Assembly: GCA_021783515.1 (NCBI GenBank)
Contig: JAJXTV010000004.1
Coordinates: forward strand, 1-64,000
Source: Nitrospirota bacterium
GTDB lineage: Bacteria > Nitrospirota > Thermodesulfovibrionia > Thermodesulfovibrionales > UBA6898
Direction of reading: 5' to 3'
Length of the DNA stretch: 64,000 bases
Shown: one piece after another, positions 1 through 7,991 of the stretch
How positions within the stretch are numbered: the stretch's first letter is position 1
How the letters are laid out: each line of letters begins with the position of its first letter
Translations under genes and position numbers: made by a program
The notes under the pieces: model-generated
Databases searched by the model: none
The model's input: the letters and a program-made list of their open reading frames with translations, nothing else
What the model was told of the DNA's origin: nothing

Positions 1-40
1 TTTAACATCACGGCCTTCTGCCTCCTAACAAAAGAAAAAG

Positions 41-117
41 TGGCGCGCCCTGAGGGAGTCGAACCCCCGACCTGCGGATTCGTAGTCCGACGCTCTATCC
101 AGCTGAGCTAAGGGCGC
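41..117 (-). tRNA. tRNA-Arg(ACG)
   Basis: A complete cloverleaf reads on the minus strand. The acceptor stem GCGCCCT (111-117) pairs with AGGGCGC (45-51), followed by discriminator G and an encoded CCA (41-43). The T arm has GGTTCGACTCC, and the anticodon loop CTACGAA gives anticodon ACG. It lies just downstream of the lipoprotein gene and a tRNA-Ser on the same strand, so the three may share a transcript. Confidence 0.96.
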
Positions 118-134
118 ACGCGCCTTGCGCTTTT

Positions 135-665
135 CTACCCCTTCTTGACGCCGCCTTTGAGAGCCAGACTGTATTTCTGGTGCTCAAAAGGATGGATCGT
201 CGGGAACTTCTCGTACAGCCATCCCTTGAAGATCTCCTTGCCGTCCTCGAATACCTTCACCCTTACCGCAGGATTGTTCGGCTCGTTCGACATCGACGTG
301 ATCTTCAGCCCTTCCATCTTGAAGTCGGGAAGAAATTCTCCGACCTCGATCTTCAGCTTGGAATCGGGAACCTTCAGGTCGCCGTTGAGGTTCACCGTAT
401 ATTCCTTCGCCTTCTTCGTCGCCTTGTCTTCGACGACAAGGACAACCGCCTTCCATTTTCCCTTCACCGAGTCAGGAACGCTGACCGTCGTCTCGCCCTT
501 CGGCATTACTACGCTGGGCTGCTCGCCCGTCGGAGGATGTCCGGCCGGAAGCTGCTGACCCGGCATGCCCGTTTGAGGCATCGGCTGTTCCTGTTTCTTT
601 TTGCAGGCCCCTACCGCGAAAAGCAGCGAAAGACTGCAGACCGCCACCAAAATTTGCTTCTTCAT
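135..665 (-). CDS. Lipoprotein with DUF2155-like C-terminal domain
   Basis: A 176-residue exported lipoprotein. The start at 665 was chosen because AGGAGG lies five bases upstream and it gives a clean signal peptide MKKQILVAVCSLSLLFAVGAC, with Cys21 as the lipidation site; the longer frame to 743 has no such support. A Pro/Gln/Gly-rich linker (about 25-60) follows. The C-terminal part contains GWLYEKFPTIHPFEHQKYSLAL, matching the GW...FP...HP..Y pattern I associate with DUF2155 proteins. Function is unknown. The absence of an Asp at +2 (Lys after Cys) suggests outer-membrane sorting under the E. coli rule. It sits between two tRNA genes on the same strand. Confidence 0.85.
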   Translation of the reverse strand: MKKQILVAVCSLSLLFAVGACKKKQEQPMPQTGMPGQQLPAGHPPTGEQPSVVMPKGETTVSVPDSVKGKWKAVVLVVEDKATKKAKEYTVNLNGDLKVPDSKLKIEVGEFLPDFKMEGLKITSMSNEPNNPAVRVKVFEDGKEIFKGWLYEKFPTIHPFEHQKYSLALKGGVKKG

Positions 666-757
666 GAAGACCTCCTGTTCTGCTCCGTTCATAAAATTTT
701 TTTTTCCTGCCCCGGCGCCGGATCCACAGATGCGGCGCCGCACAAAAAACCGTGTAA

Positions 758-850
758 TGGCGGAGAGGCAGGGATTCGAACCCTGGGTGAAGTTTTACCC
801 CCACAACCGCTTAGCAGGCGGCTGCCTTCGACCGACTCGGCCACCTCTCC
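758..850 (-). tRNA. tRNA-Ser(GCT)
   Basis: The minus-strand acceptor stem GGAGAGG (844-850) pairs with CCTCTCC (762-768), followed by discriminator G and CCA (758-760). The anticodon loop contains GCT. A long variable arm (near GTGGGGGTAAAACTTCACCC) marks it as a class II serine tRNA. The T arm GGTTCGAATCC is canonical. Confidence 0.96.
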
Positions 851-984
851 CAAAACGGTATATAATAACAGCAACTTTTCTTCTTTGTAAAGGAAGATGC
901 GGAGACGGCGGAAAAAGGCCCGGACGCCGACCAGTTGCTCCGAACGCCTTACCTGCCTTCCCGGACGCTCTCCGTACTCGGGCG

Positions 985-1455
985 CTATTTGGCGGCTGAG
1001 AGTGCGAACTTGTTGAGCCAGGCAATATGGCTTTTTTCTTCCTCGATGATCCTGGAGAGCACCTCTTTTTCCTTCATGAGGTCTCTGATGGTATAAAAAT
1101 AAAGAAGGGTTTCCTTCTCAAATCCGATGGCAAATCTGACCGCTTCGGCGACAGTCTTCACCCGGTCGAGAGACGGAAGGGACTTCTCATTACCGAGGAA
1201 AAACTCGGACTCGACAATTGCCCTGAGATACTTCGAGACCTCTTCCCAATCGACCGCCCCCTCGTCCCTTACCACCTCCATAAGGCCGGAGAACGTCTCT
1301 TCATGCTGACGCTCCTTGTCGGCAAGCGTATCGCACAACTCCTTCAGTCCGCCGTCTTCCTTGAACTTATCGGCAACGGCACGGTAAAAGGCATATCCCA
1401 GTTTTTCGGTCTGTACCGCCTGTCCGACCGCCTCGCGCAAAGAAAATTTCTCCAT
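985..1455 (-). CDS. Ferritin-like (rubrerythrin-type) diiron protein
   Basis: A 156-residue, all-helical, cytosolic protein. The four-helix-bundle iron ligands are visible: Glu17, Glu48-x-x-His51, Glu113 and Glu140-x-x-His143 in two E-(x)-ExxH halves. This is the arrangement of the rubrerythrin/ferritin-like superfamily, whose members reduce peroxide or store iron. The C-terminal rubredoxin domain (two CxxC) of classical rubrerythrin is absent, so electrons would have to come from a separate partner. AAGGGGGAAGC precedes the start. The gene follows a small Cys-rich gene by 44 bp on the same strand, a probable operon. Exact substrate unknown. Confidence 0.85.
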   Translation of the reverse strand: MEKFSLREAVGQAVQTEKLGYAFYRAVADKFKEDGGLKELCDTLADKERQHEETFSGLMEVVRDEGAVDWEEVSKYLRAIVESEFFLGNEKSLPSLDRVKTVAEAVRFAIGFEKETLLYFYTIRDLMKEKEVLSRIIEEEKSHIAWLNKFALSAAK

Positions 1456-1499
1456 GCTTCCCCCTTGAATTCATATAAGATAAAAATAGTACGTTAAGC

Positions 1500-1826
1500 T
1501 TAATCCATCTCATCCAGATCGTCAAGCAACAGGGCCCCGCGGCCGACAAGTCTCCCGATGAAGAGATATCCTCCGCAGGGCGGCGCACCTGCACCTGCAG
1601 CGAAGTCGCAGTCCTCCCGATAAAACGGACACCGTCGGCAGAGGCGCAGTTCCAGGCCGGCAGCAATATCCGCTCCTATGGCCCCTTCCTGAATTTCAAA
1701 CGGTAACTTTCTTCCCCCTTTGATCATTCTCTCCACGACGCTGAACCCCCTGCAGGCAAGCTCCTCGCCCTTCGCAGGCTTGTAATACGCGCAGAAACGG
1801 CTGCAGAGATCATCGCCAAGCGCCAT
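1500..1826 (-). CDS. Small cysteine-rich protein, unknown function
   Basis: A 108-residue protein if started at Met 1826; an in-frame extension to 1964 exists but overlaps the divergent radical SAM region. It has an N-terminal CSRFCAYYKPAKGEELAC motif and a C-terminal CRRCPFYREDCDF...PCGG motif, giving eight cysteines in two clusters suited to Zn or Fe-S binding. No signal peptide. It lies directly upstream of the rubrerythrin-like gene in the same direction and is divergent to the radical SAM gene. It could be a partner of either. I do not recognise a named family; no clear Shine-Dalgarno supports the chosen start. Confidence 0.7.
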   Translation of the reverse strand: MALGDDLCSRFCAYYKPAKGEELACRGFSVVERMIKGGRKLPFEIQEGAIGADIAAGLELRLCRRCPFYREDCDFAAGAGAPPCGGYLFIGRLVGRGALLLDDLDEMD

Positions 1827-1908
1827 ATCTAATAGTATCGCGCCTCGGTCCGGAAATGCAAAGAACCGGGACCATCCGACCCGGCAGTACGCGTCACCCG
1901 CAGGGGCC

Positions 1909-3111
1909 ATGGGATCCCTGCACCCACTAGGAATCATGCCCGCCGCCGCGTTACAATACGGCATGCGCTATTACCTGTCCGGCAGGTGCGTACTGAGACG
2001 GCTCGAAACGCCTTCGGTTTATGATATCGAATCGGACGAGTTGTACGAGCTGGACGAAGACGCCTTCGAGTTTCTGGCCTGTTGCGCGTCGCCCGGGGGC
2101 TGCTCCTCCGACAACGGCATCTTCATCGACTACTGCGTGCAGGAGGGCATCCTCGTCACAGGTCCCGTGGCGGTGCGGCGTGCTCCGGTCGTGAGGTCTC
2201 CCGCTCCGTCCCTGCGGTATCTCGAACTGCAGGTTACGGACCGCTGCAATCTCAGGTGCCGCCATTGCTTCATAGGAGAGAGAGGCTCGAACGAACTCTC
2301 GCCCGATGAGATAGGGGCCGTCCTTTCGGAGTTCGAGGCGATGCAGGGGCTGAGGGTCCTGATCACGGGGGGAGAACCGCTGCTTTACAGCCGCTTCGCC
2401 GAATTAAACAGGATGCTTTCGGGGTATTCCCTCCGGAAAGTCCTCTTCACAAACGGCTCGCTGCTAACCCGGAAGATCCTGAGGGAGTTGGCGGTCCACG
2501 AGGTGCAGGTGAGCATCGACGGCCTGAAGGAGGCCCATGACTCCCTGCGGGGAGAGGGTTCCTTCGAAAGCGCGCTCAATGCCGTGAGGACATGCGCCGC
2601 GGAGGGGGTCTGCGTCTCGGTCTCTACCATGGTCCATGCGAAAAATCTGGGCGACTTCGACGCCATGCAGGAACTCTTCGACGGGATCGGGGTGAAAGAC
2701 TGGACCGTGGACGTGCCCTGCGAGACGGGGAGGCTCGAACAGAACAGGGACTTTCTTGTCGACCCCGCGACAGGAGGAAGATATCTTGCCTATGGACGGG
2801 GAGAAGGCCTTCATACGAGCACCCCCGGCTTTGCCTGCGGGCTCCATCTCATGTCCGTAAGCGCGGCAGGCGGGATTTCGAAATGCACCTTCTACGCCGG
2901 CAGGGAGGCCGGCACGGTCCGCGACGGTCTGCTGCGCTGCTGGAAGAAGATCCCGCCGGTCAGGCTCGCTGCGCTGAAATGCGACTGCGCGCATCTCGAG
3001 CAGTGCCGCGGCGGCTGCAGATATCGGGCCGAACTCCTGGACGGGCCCTTCGGCAGGGACCTCTGCCGGTGCGCCCTTTACAATCATCATGCGAGTGATA
3101 TAATAGAATAA
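1909..3111 (+). CDS. Radical SAM/SPASM peptide-modifying enzyme with N-terminal RRE-like domain
   Basis: A 400-residue protein with three parts. Residues about 19-85 resemble a PqqD-like RiPP recognition element (pattern VYDIESDELYELDEDAFEFL...FIDYCVQEGIL). The radical SAM core follows, with Cys113-x3-Cys117-x2-Cys120 for the 4Fe-4S/SAM cluster and GGEPL at 154-158. The C-terminal SPASM region has cysteines 310, 326, 358, 360, 366, 370, 386 and 388 for auxiliary clusters. This layout is typical of enzymes that install thioether or C-C crosslinks in ribosomal peptides. A 20-residue Lys/Cys peptide gene follows 46 bp downstream. Start is uncertain: Met 1936 (AGGA upstream) or Met 1963 would leave the RRE intact. 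Substrate assignment is inference. Confidence 0.88.
   Translation: MGSLHPLGIMPAAALQYGMRYYLSGRCVLRRLETPSVYDIESDELYELDEDAFEFLACCASPGGCSSDNGIFIDYCVQEGILVTGPVAVRRAPVVRSPAPSLRYLELQVTDRCNLRCRHCFIGERGSNELSPDEIGAVLSEFEAMQGLRVLITGGEPLLYSRFAELNRMLSGYSLRKVLFTNGSLLTRKILRELAVHEVQVSIDGLKEAHDSLRGEGSFESALNAVRTCAAEGVCVSVSTMVHAKNLGDFDAMQELFDGIGVKDWTVDVPCETGRLEQNRDFLVDPATGGRYLAYGRGEGLHTSTPGFACGLHLMSVSAAGGISKCTFYAGREAGTVRDGLLRCWKKIPPVRLAALKCDCAHLEQCRGGCRYRAELLDGPFGRDLCRCALYNHHASDIIE
3077..3104 (+). promoter_or_regulatory. Sigma-70-type promoter inside the 3' end of the radical SAM gene
   Basis: TTTACA (3077-3082), a 16-base spacer and a perfect TATAAT (3099-3104). Initiation near 3111 would give an independent transcript of about 160 nt containing only the 20-codon peptide gene and ending at the hairpin at 3239-3272. 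Confidence 0.6.
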
Positions 3112-3157
3112 AAAAGCGCGGGAAGCTGCTATTTTCCAAGGGAAGGGAGGTGTGGCT

Positions 3158-3220
3158 ATGACGATCAAGAAGGTTTCGAAGAAGTCTGCGACCACCTGCA
3201 AATGCAAGAGCTCCTGCTAG
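3158..3220 (+). CDS. 20-residue Lys/Cys-rich peptide, putative radical SAM substrate
   Basis: The frame MTIKKVSKKSATTCKCKSSC ends in TAG and starts seven bases after a strong GGGAGGTG ribosome-binding site. The first half is basic (KKVSKK, leader-like); the second half carries three cysteines in C-x-C-x3-C with Ser/Thr neighbours (core-like). The stop directly follows the last Cys, as in many radical-SAM-modified precursors. It has its own promoter-like sequence (3077-3104) and a terminator, which argues for high expression relative to the maturase. I do not recognise a named precursor family. Its being translated is supported only by the RBS and context; an alternative is that the short transcript is a regulatory RNA. 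Confidence 0.65.
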   Translation: MTIKKVSKKSATTCKCKSSC

Positions 3221-3238
3221 GAACATACGCCTGATAAG

Positions 3239-3272
3239 AAAGGCCCTTGTCCCATCCGGGCCAAGGGCCTTT
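3239..3272. terminator. Bidirectional rho-independent terminator
   Basis: AAAGGCCCTTG (3239-3249) and CAAGGGCCTTT (3262-3272) form a perfect 11-bp stem around a 12-base loop. It lies between the converging peptide gene (ends 3220, plus) and threonine ammonia-lyase (ends 3302, minus), so it can serve both. The U-tracts are short (TTT / TTTCTT). Confidence 0.8.
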
Positions 3273-3301
3273 CTCCGTGCGGAAGCGTGAGGGTTCAGAC
3301 A

Positions 3302-4492
3302 TCAATCCCCGCTCCGCCTCCTCACCTCGAACCCCTTCTGCCTGCAGTCCGACAGAATCTCTTCGAGATGCCCCCTGCCCCTCGTCTCGACGGTGAAGAT
3401 CACTTTCGTCTTCACCACCGGAAGTCCAGGGGCAAGCCGCTCATGCACCACGTTCAGAATATTCCCCCTCCTGGCGGCGATGATTCCGGACAGCGTGTGC
3501 AGTACGCCCGGCAGATCGTCGACAACGGCCTCGAAGACCCCGATCCTCCCGCCCGACAGCAGCCCCTTATGGATGATCCGGTCGACAAGCGTAAAATCGA
3601 TATTGCCGCCGCTCACCACGAGGACGACCTTCTTGCCGGAAAATCTTTGCCGCTCTGCAAACAAGGCGGCCAGCGCCACCGACCCCGCTCCCTCCACGAC
3701 GAGCTTCTTCCTTTCAAGGAAATACAGGACCGCCTCCGCGATGCCGTCCTCCTCCACCGTGAGCATGTCATCCACGAACCGCGAGATGATCTCGAAGGTC
3801 TTCTCCCCCACCCTGCCTACGGCGATGCCGTCGGCGATAGTGGGACGGGGCGTGCATTCCTGAACGTGCCTGTCCTGAAACGAAAGGGCCGCCGAGGGCG
3901 CCGCTGTTGCCTGGACCCCGATGATCTGGGTCGCCGGAGACAGACCCTTCATCGCAACCGCAATTCCCGAAATGAGGCCCCCACCGCCGACCGGCACGAG
4001 CACGCAATCAGGGGTGGACATGTCCTCCGCAATCTCGGTCCCCACCGTCCCCTGTCCCGCAATGACCGCATCGTCGTCGAAGGCATGGATAAACTCGTAT
4101 CCCGCCTGCGAACGCGCAAAGCTCAACGCCTCGTTGAAGCTCTCTCCAAACAGCAAGACCTCCGCTCCGTATCCTTCGGTGGCCTCCTGTTTGACGATCG
4201 GAGCGGTCACCGGCATCACGATCTTTGCCGCCTTCCCCAGTCTCCCGGCAGCGAACGCCACTCCCTGCGCGTGATTGCCCATCGACGCGGCGATCACACT
4301 GCCTCCCCGCACGTCCATGATCCTATTGCAGGCCCCCCTCACCTTGAAAGAACCGGTCTTCTGAAGATTCTCCGCTTTCAGATAGACCTCCGCCCCCGTC
4401 ATCCTGCTGAATGAGCTCGAATAGATCAAGGGGGTCTTATGGACGAATGCAGCGATCCGCCCGGCGGCCCGGCGTATATCTTCCATTGCGAC
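3302..4492 (-). CDS. ilvA: Threonine ammonia-lyase with C-terminal ACT domain
   Basis: A 396-residue PLP enzyme deaminating threonine to 2-oxobutyrate, the entry to isoleucine synthesis or threonine catabolism. The Schiff-base lysine is Lys51 in KTGSFKVRGA. The cofactor phosphate loop is the PVGGGGLISG stretch, and MGNHAQGVAFAA is the usual asparagine loop. The C-terminal ~80 residues (FEAVVDDLPGVLHTLSGIIAARRGNILNV) form a single ACT domain, as in TdcB-like regulated forms rather than the two-ACT-like IlvA of E. coli. Start set at Met 4492; the frame runs open to 4573 but lacks a plausible RBS there. Divergent from the HEAT-repeat gene. Confidence 0.93.
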   Translation of the reverse strand, partial: VAMEDIRRAAGRIAAFVHKTPLIYSSSFSRMTGAEVYLKAENLQKTGSFKVRGACNRIMDVRGGSVIAASMGNHAQGVAFAAGRLGKAAKIVMPVTAPIVKQEATEGYGAEVLLFGESFNEALSFARSQAGYEFIHAFDDDAVIAGQGTVGTEIAEDMSTPDCVLVPVGGGGLISGIAVAMKGLSPATQIIGVQATAAPSAALSFQDRHVQECTPRPTIADGIAVGRVGEKTFEIISRFVDDMLTVEEDGIAEAVLYFLERKKLVVEGAGSVALAALFAERQRFSGKKVVLVVSGGNIDFTLVDRIIHKGLLSGGRIGVFEAVVDDLPGVLHTLSGIIAARRGNILNVVHERLAPGLPVVKTKVIFTVETRGRGHLEEILSDCRQKGFEVRRRSGD

Positions 4493-4623
4493 CATATGCT
4501 TTCCAATGCCTCCCCTTGCGCGAATTGCGATGGCACTATTGTACCTCCCCCCGTCGCCCGTGCCAAGCAGCATTCGCCGGCCTCTCTCTCACGCCGGCCG
4601 CCGCCGGAACTTTGAGGCAGGGA

Positions 4624-4652
4624 TTGCGCCCGGGAAGGGAATGTCGTATCAT
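4624..4652 (+). promoter_or_regulatory. Probable sigma-70 promoter of the HEAT/HD-GYP pair
   Basis: TTGCGC (4624-4629), a 17-base spacer and TATCAT (4647-4652), placed about 40 bp before the GTG start at 4693. Match is moderate. Confidence 0.4.
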
Positions 4653-4692
4653 TACGTTATCCGTCGCATTTATCTCAGACAAGGGGACCGGG

Positions 4693-6876
4693 GTGGCCGA
4701 AGAAACCGATCATACTGCAGAAGAAGACACGAGGGACAAACTCCCCCTCGACGCGAAGCTGCTGTCGGACGCGGTGATCGAGCTGAATATCTCCCGCAGG
4801 AGCGTCGGTCTGTATCCGAGAGAGCACCCGATTACGCGCGAGTCAATCGAGCGGGCCTTCGGCCTTCTGGAAAAACTCTTCGAGTTCCGGGGCAGCATCA
4901 CCCTGGGAATCGCCAAAGACAGCCTGATCATCGACGACAACATCCTCGAAAGAAGGAACCCCGTTTTCAGGGAGTTCGCCCTCAGTCTTCACGAAAAAGG
5001 GATTGCCGCTGTTTCTTTCAGTCGCGGGGTGACCCTCGATGAACTCCTCGACCTCCACGAAATCATCACTGCCAGGGCCGTGGCTGCAGGAAGCGAGACC
5101 ATGGCGCTGGGGGAGGAAAAGGGGCTCCGGCATATCCTGCTCACTCCCCTGGACATAAGCAGGTTTTCCTTTGCGGAAGGACGCCTCAGGGAAGACGGCG
5201 AGGGGGGGGAGATATGGGGGAACTATATCTCGGGCCTGATCGAAGGAACCCTTGCCGACGGCGAAGACGAGGGGATCATCCTGAATGAGGCCCCCGAGGA
5301 CATTGCATCGCTCTTCAATGAACAGGTCCCCGCGGACGCGGCCGACAAGACATATGACAGGGTGATCACCTCCTACCTGAGAAAGAAAGAAGACACCGGC
5401 ACGCGGACGGAGCTGTTCAACCGGTTTCTGTCACTGGTGAGCAATCTCAAACCCGAACTCAAGCAGCAGTTTCTCAGAAGGGCGCTGAGCCATCCCTCGA
5501 CGGAGCCGGCCGAGGCCGAGAGGCTTCTCGGGGAACTCACCCCCCGCGATATCGAGACGATGATGGATATCCTGAGGAAAAACCCCTCCGTGATTCCGGA
5601 AAGCATGCGGAACCTCCTGGACAAGCTGAAAGGTTCAAGAACCGGTAGCGGCTTCTTCGATATCGTTTCGGAAAAACGGGGGGTCATCAACGACATCGAG
5701 ATAGATGAAAACATTCTCACCCTTTTCCACCGCGACGATTTCACGTCCTTTGTAAGAGAAGACTATCAGAAGGAACTCGACGGGATGATGGCCTGCCGTA
5801 GCGCGAAGGGACCGCTGCGCATGCGGGGGCTGAAAGAGGAGTTGAGGGACTCGGCGCTCGAAAGAAGGTTCGCCGAAGTGATGATCGAGCTGCTCGATAC
5901 GGACACACTCGACGGGGAGGCCTACCTGGCTTTTCTCACACGGATATCGGAACTGGCGGAAGATTTTCTCGAAACAGGACGGTTCAGCGAAGTGTCGGAA
6001 ATGTATAATGCGGTCTATTCCCAGTCGATCGCCGGGAGATTCAGGGGCGAGGCACGGAGCATGATCGATTATTTCTTCCGCTCCGACGCCTTCACCGGCA
6101 GATTTATGGATGCGGTCCGCCTCTGGGGCAGGCATGACAGGGAAGGAGTGTTCCGCCTCGTAAACGTCCAGCAGCACCATCTGATCGGCCGGCTTCTCGA
6201 CGCTCTCTCAGCCGAGGAAGACGCGCCGCTCAGGAAGTTCTATATCCTGATACTGTCCGCGCTGGGCAGCAACGTGGCCGCGGAGGCGGTCAAGAGACTG
6301 AACGACGACCGGTGGTTCGTCGTGAGAAACATGCTCTGTCTCATCAGGGAGGCGGGAGGGAAAAAATACGCCGATCATCTGAGAAAATTCTCAAAAAGCA
6401 AAGACAGCCGGATATGGGCGGAAGCGGTGAAGGCGCTGCTCGATCTCAACACCCCGGACTCCTTCTCCCATGTCAGACGGGGTCTCTCGAGCGGGGACCC
6501 GGACCTGAGGGACCAGGCGATACGTCTTTCTGGCATGTACCGTTGCTCCGCTGCAGTACCGCTCCTTGTCCGGATGCTTGAAAAAAGAGATTATCTCGGG
6601 ACCGAGTCATATTATCGGATCGCAGCGGTAAAGGCATTGGGCGATATAGGAAATCCCGGGGCGGTCGACGTCCTGAAGCGGCTTTGCCGTTCGAGAACAT
6701 TATTCTACCGTTCTTCGCTGGAAGAACTGAAGCTCGAAATTTACCGGAGCCTGAAGAACTATCCGCGGGAAAGCATCACGCCCCTTCTCGATATCGGACT
6801 CCATTCGGCGAACGATGAGATACGGTCTATCGCGGCCAGCTTCCTGGACGGGGGGGGCGGCAATGTCGCCGGTTAA
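4693..6876 (+). CDS. HEAT-repeat protein with N-terminal domain shared with the next gene
   Basis: A 727-residue cytosolic protein starting at GTG 4693 (AAGGGG upstream); the frame upstream of this runs into the divergent gene. Residues about 20-130 contain GLYPREHPITRES...KDSLIIDDN, which aligns with GLYSERHPVFTEY...GDSLIVNEA in the downstream HD-GYP protein. A long helical middle follows. The C-terminal ~230 residues are HEAT-like helical repeats (for example RWFVVRNMLCLIREAGG, DLRDQAIRLSGMYR, RIAAVKALGDIGNPGAVDVLKRL). HEAT repeats mediate protein contacts. The tight 14-bp overlap with the HD-GYP gene suggests the two act together, perhaps in cyclic-di-GMP signalling. No catalytic residues seen. 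Confidence 0.85.
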   Translation: MAEETDHTAEEDTRDKLPLDAKLLSDAVIELNISRRSVGLYPREHPITRESIERAFGLLEKLFEFRGSITLGIAKDSLIIDDNILERRNPVFREFALSLHEKGIAAVSFSRGVTLDELLDLHEIITARAVAAGSETMALGEEKGLRHILLTPLDISRFSFAEGRLREDGEGGEIWGNYISGLIEGTLADGEDEGIILNEAPEDIASLFNEQVPADAADKTYDRVITSYLRKKEDTGTRTELFNRFLSLVSNLKPELKQQFLRRALSHPSTEPAEAERLLGELTPRDIETMMDILRKNPSVIPESMRNLLDKLKGSRTGSGFFDIVSEKRGVINDIEIDENILTLFHRDDFTSFVREDYQKELDGMMACRSAKGPLRMRGLKEELRDSALERRFAEVMIELLDTDTLDGEAYLAFLTRISELAEDFLETGRFSEVSEMYNAVYSQSIAGRFRGEARSMIDYFFRSDAFTGRFMDAVRLWGRHDREGVFRLVNVQQHHLIGRLLDALSAEEDAPLRKFYILILSALGSNVAAEAVKRLNDDRWFVVRNMLCLIREAGGKKYADHLRKFSKSKDSRIWAEAVKALLDLNTPDSFSHVRRGLSSGDPDLRDQAIRLSGMYRCSAAVPLLVRMLEKRDYLGTESYYRIAAVKALGDIGNPGAVDVLKRLCRSRTLFYRSSLEELKLEIYRSLKNYPRESITPLLDIGLHSANDEIRSIAASFLDGGGGNVAG

Positions 6877-7957
6877 AGTCGCCGATTTCATATCGCATCT
6901 CATGACCGCGCTGTCGGGCTGCGGCCTCTATTCGGAACGGCACCCCGTCTTTACGGAGTATACCGAAAAAGCCGCCGCTCTCCTGAAAGACCTTTACTCC
7001 GACGGATCGGTCAGCTTTCTCATGATCGGGGACAGTCTCATCGTAAACGAGGCGCCGTTCACCGAAAAGAACTTCTCGGCCGTGAACTTTCTCAAGAGGC
7101 TGAAGAAGAAGAGGATAGAGAAGATCGTCATCAGGGAGGGAATCGATACGGAGGAATTCAGGCAGTTTGCCACTCAGATGGCATCACGGGAGAGCATTGC
7201 GGCCAGCCCACATATCTCCGTCGGGATCATCGAGATCAAATTGAAGACGTCCGCCGTCGGCGCGCCGGAGCTCCTGGGCAAGGGGATGTCTGCCGTCAGA
7301 AACGCGCTGCAGGGAACGTCGCGCTTCAGGCAACTCGACATGATCAGTCTCGAAGGCGCTGTGCTGGACTTTATCTCGACACTGAAAAAAGAGATGAACG
7401 TCCTCCGTATCATAACGCCGGTAAAATCCCACAACGAGTACACCTATGTCCATGCGACGAATGTCGCGGTACTCACGCTTTTTCAGGCCGAGGCGCTGGG
7501 ACTCACGGGCGAAGCACTGCATGATATCGGCCTCGCCGGTCTCCTTCACGACGTGGGCAAGATGTTCGTCCCTGCCACGGTGCTTGATAAACGGTCGGCG
7601 CTGACGCCCGAAGAATGGGACGAGATGAAGAAACACCCGGCCCACGGCGCGGCCTATCTTTCGCGGATGCGCGAGGTCCCGCCCCTTGCGCCGATCGTCG
7701 CATTCGAACATCACATGAAATACAACGGAAGCGGATACCCCGATACGAAACGTATCGCCAGGAAACAACATATTGTCAGCCAAATGGTCAGCATCGCGGA
7801 TTTCTTTGACGCGTTGAGGACCGAAAGACCCTACCGGAAGTCGCTGGACGTCCAGACCGTAACCGGGCTCCTGAAAGAGGCGGCAGGCAGGGACTTTAAC
7901 CCCCTTCTCGTGGATTCCTTCCTCTCGGCTCTCTCCCGCGTCTCCGAAGGCATGTGA
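6863..7957 (+). CDS. HD-GYP domain phosphodiesterase
   Basis: A 364-residue protein that starts inside the 3' end of the HEAT gene (14-bp overlap; GGGGGGCGGCA upstream), so translation is probably coupled. Residues 1-110 are the domain shared with that gene. The HD-GYP domain (about 190-350) contains LLHDVGK with His229-Asp230, HH at 283-284 and NGSGYP at 288-293, close to the canonical HHExxDGxGYP but with MKYN in place of the acidic residue and Asp. These enzymes hydrolyse cyclic-di-GMP through a metal site; most metal ligands are present, so activity is likely but unproven. No membrane segment. Confidence 0.88.
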   Translation: MSPVKVADFISHLMTALSGCGLYSERHPVFTEYTEKAAALLKDLYSDGSVSFLMIGDSLIVNEAPFTEKNFSAVNFLKRLKKKRIEKIVIREGIDTEEFRQFATQMASRESIAASPHISVGIIEIKLKTSAVGAPELLGKGMSAVRNALQGTSRFRQLDMISLEGAVLDFISTLKKEMNVLRIITPVKSHNEYTYVHATNVAVLTLFQAEALGLTGEALHDIGLAGLLHDVGKMFVPATVLDKRSALTPEEWDEMKKHPAHGAAYLSRMREVPPLAPIVAFEHHMKYNGSGYPDTKRIARKQHIVSQMVSIADFFDALRTERPYRKSLDVQTVTGLLKEAAGRDFNPLLVDSFLSALSRVSEGM

Positions 7958-7991
7958 GCCGGGACGCGACCCTCCTGCAGCCGCCTGGCAT

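Noticed and set aside
180-890. Long open frame on the plus strand over the lipoprotein gene and tRNA-Ser
   Set aside because: Antisense to a well-supported lipoprotein with RBS and lipobox and crosses a tRNA; Arg-rich translation is typical of a shadow frame in high-G+C DNA.
3158-3220. Assignment of the peptide to a known radical-SAM precursor family (SCIFF, CbpA, geopeptide or selenobiotic)
   Set aside because: The Cys spacing and length do not match what I can recall of those families, so no family name was given.
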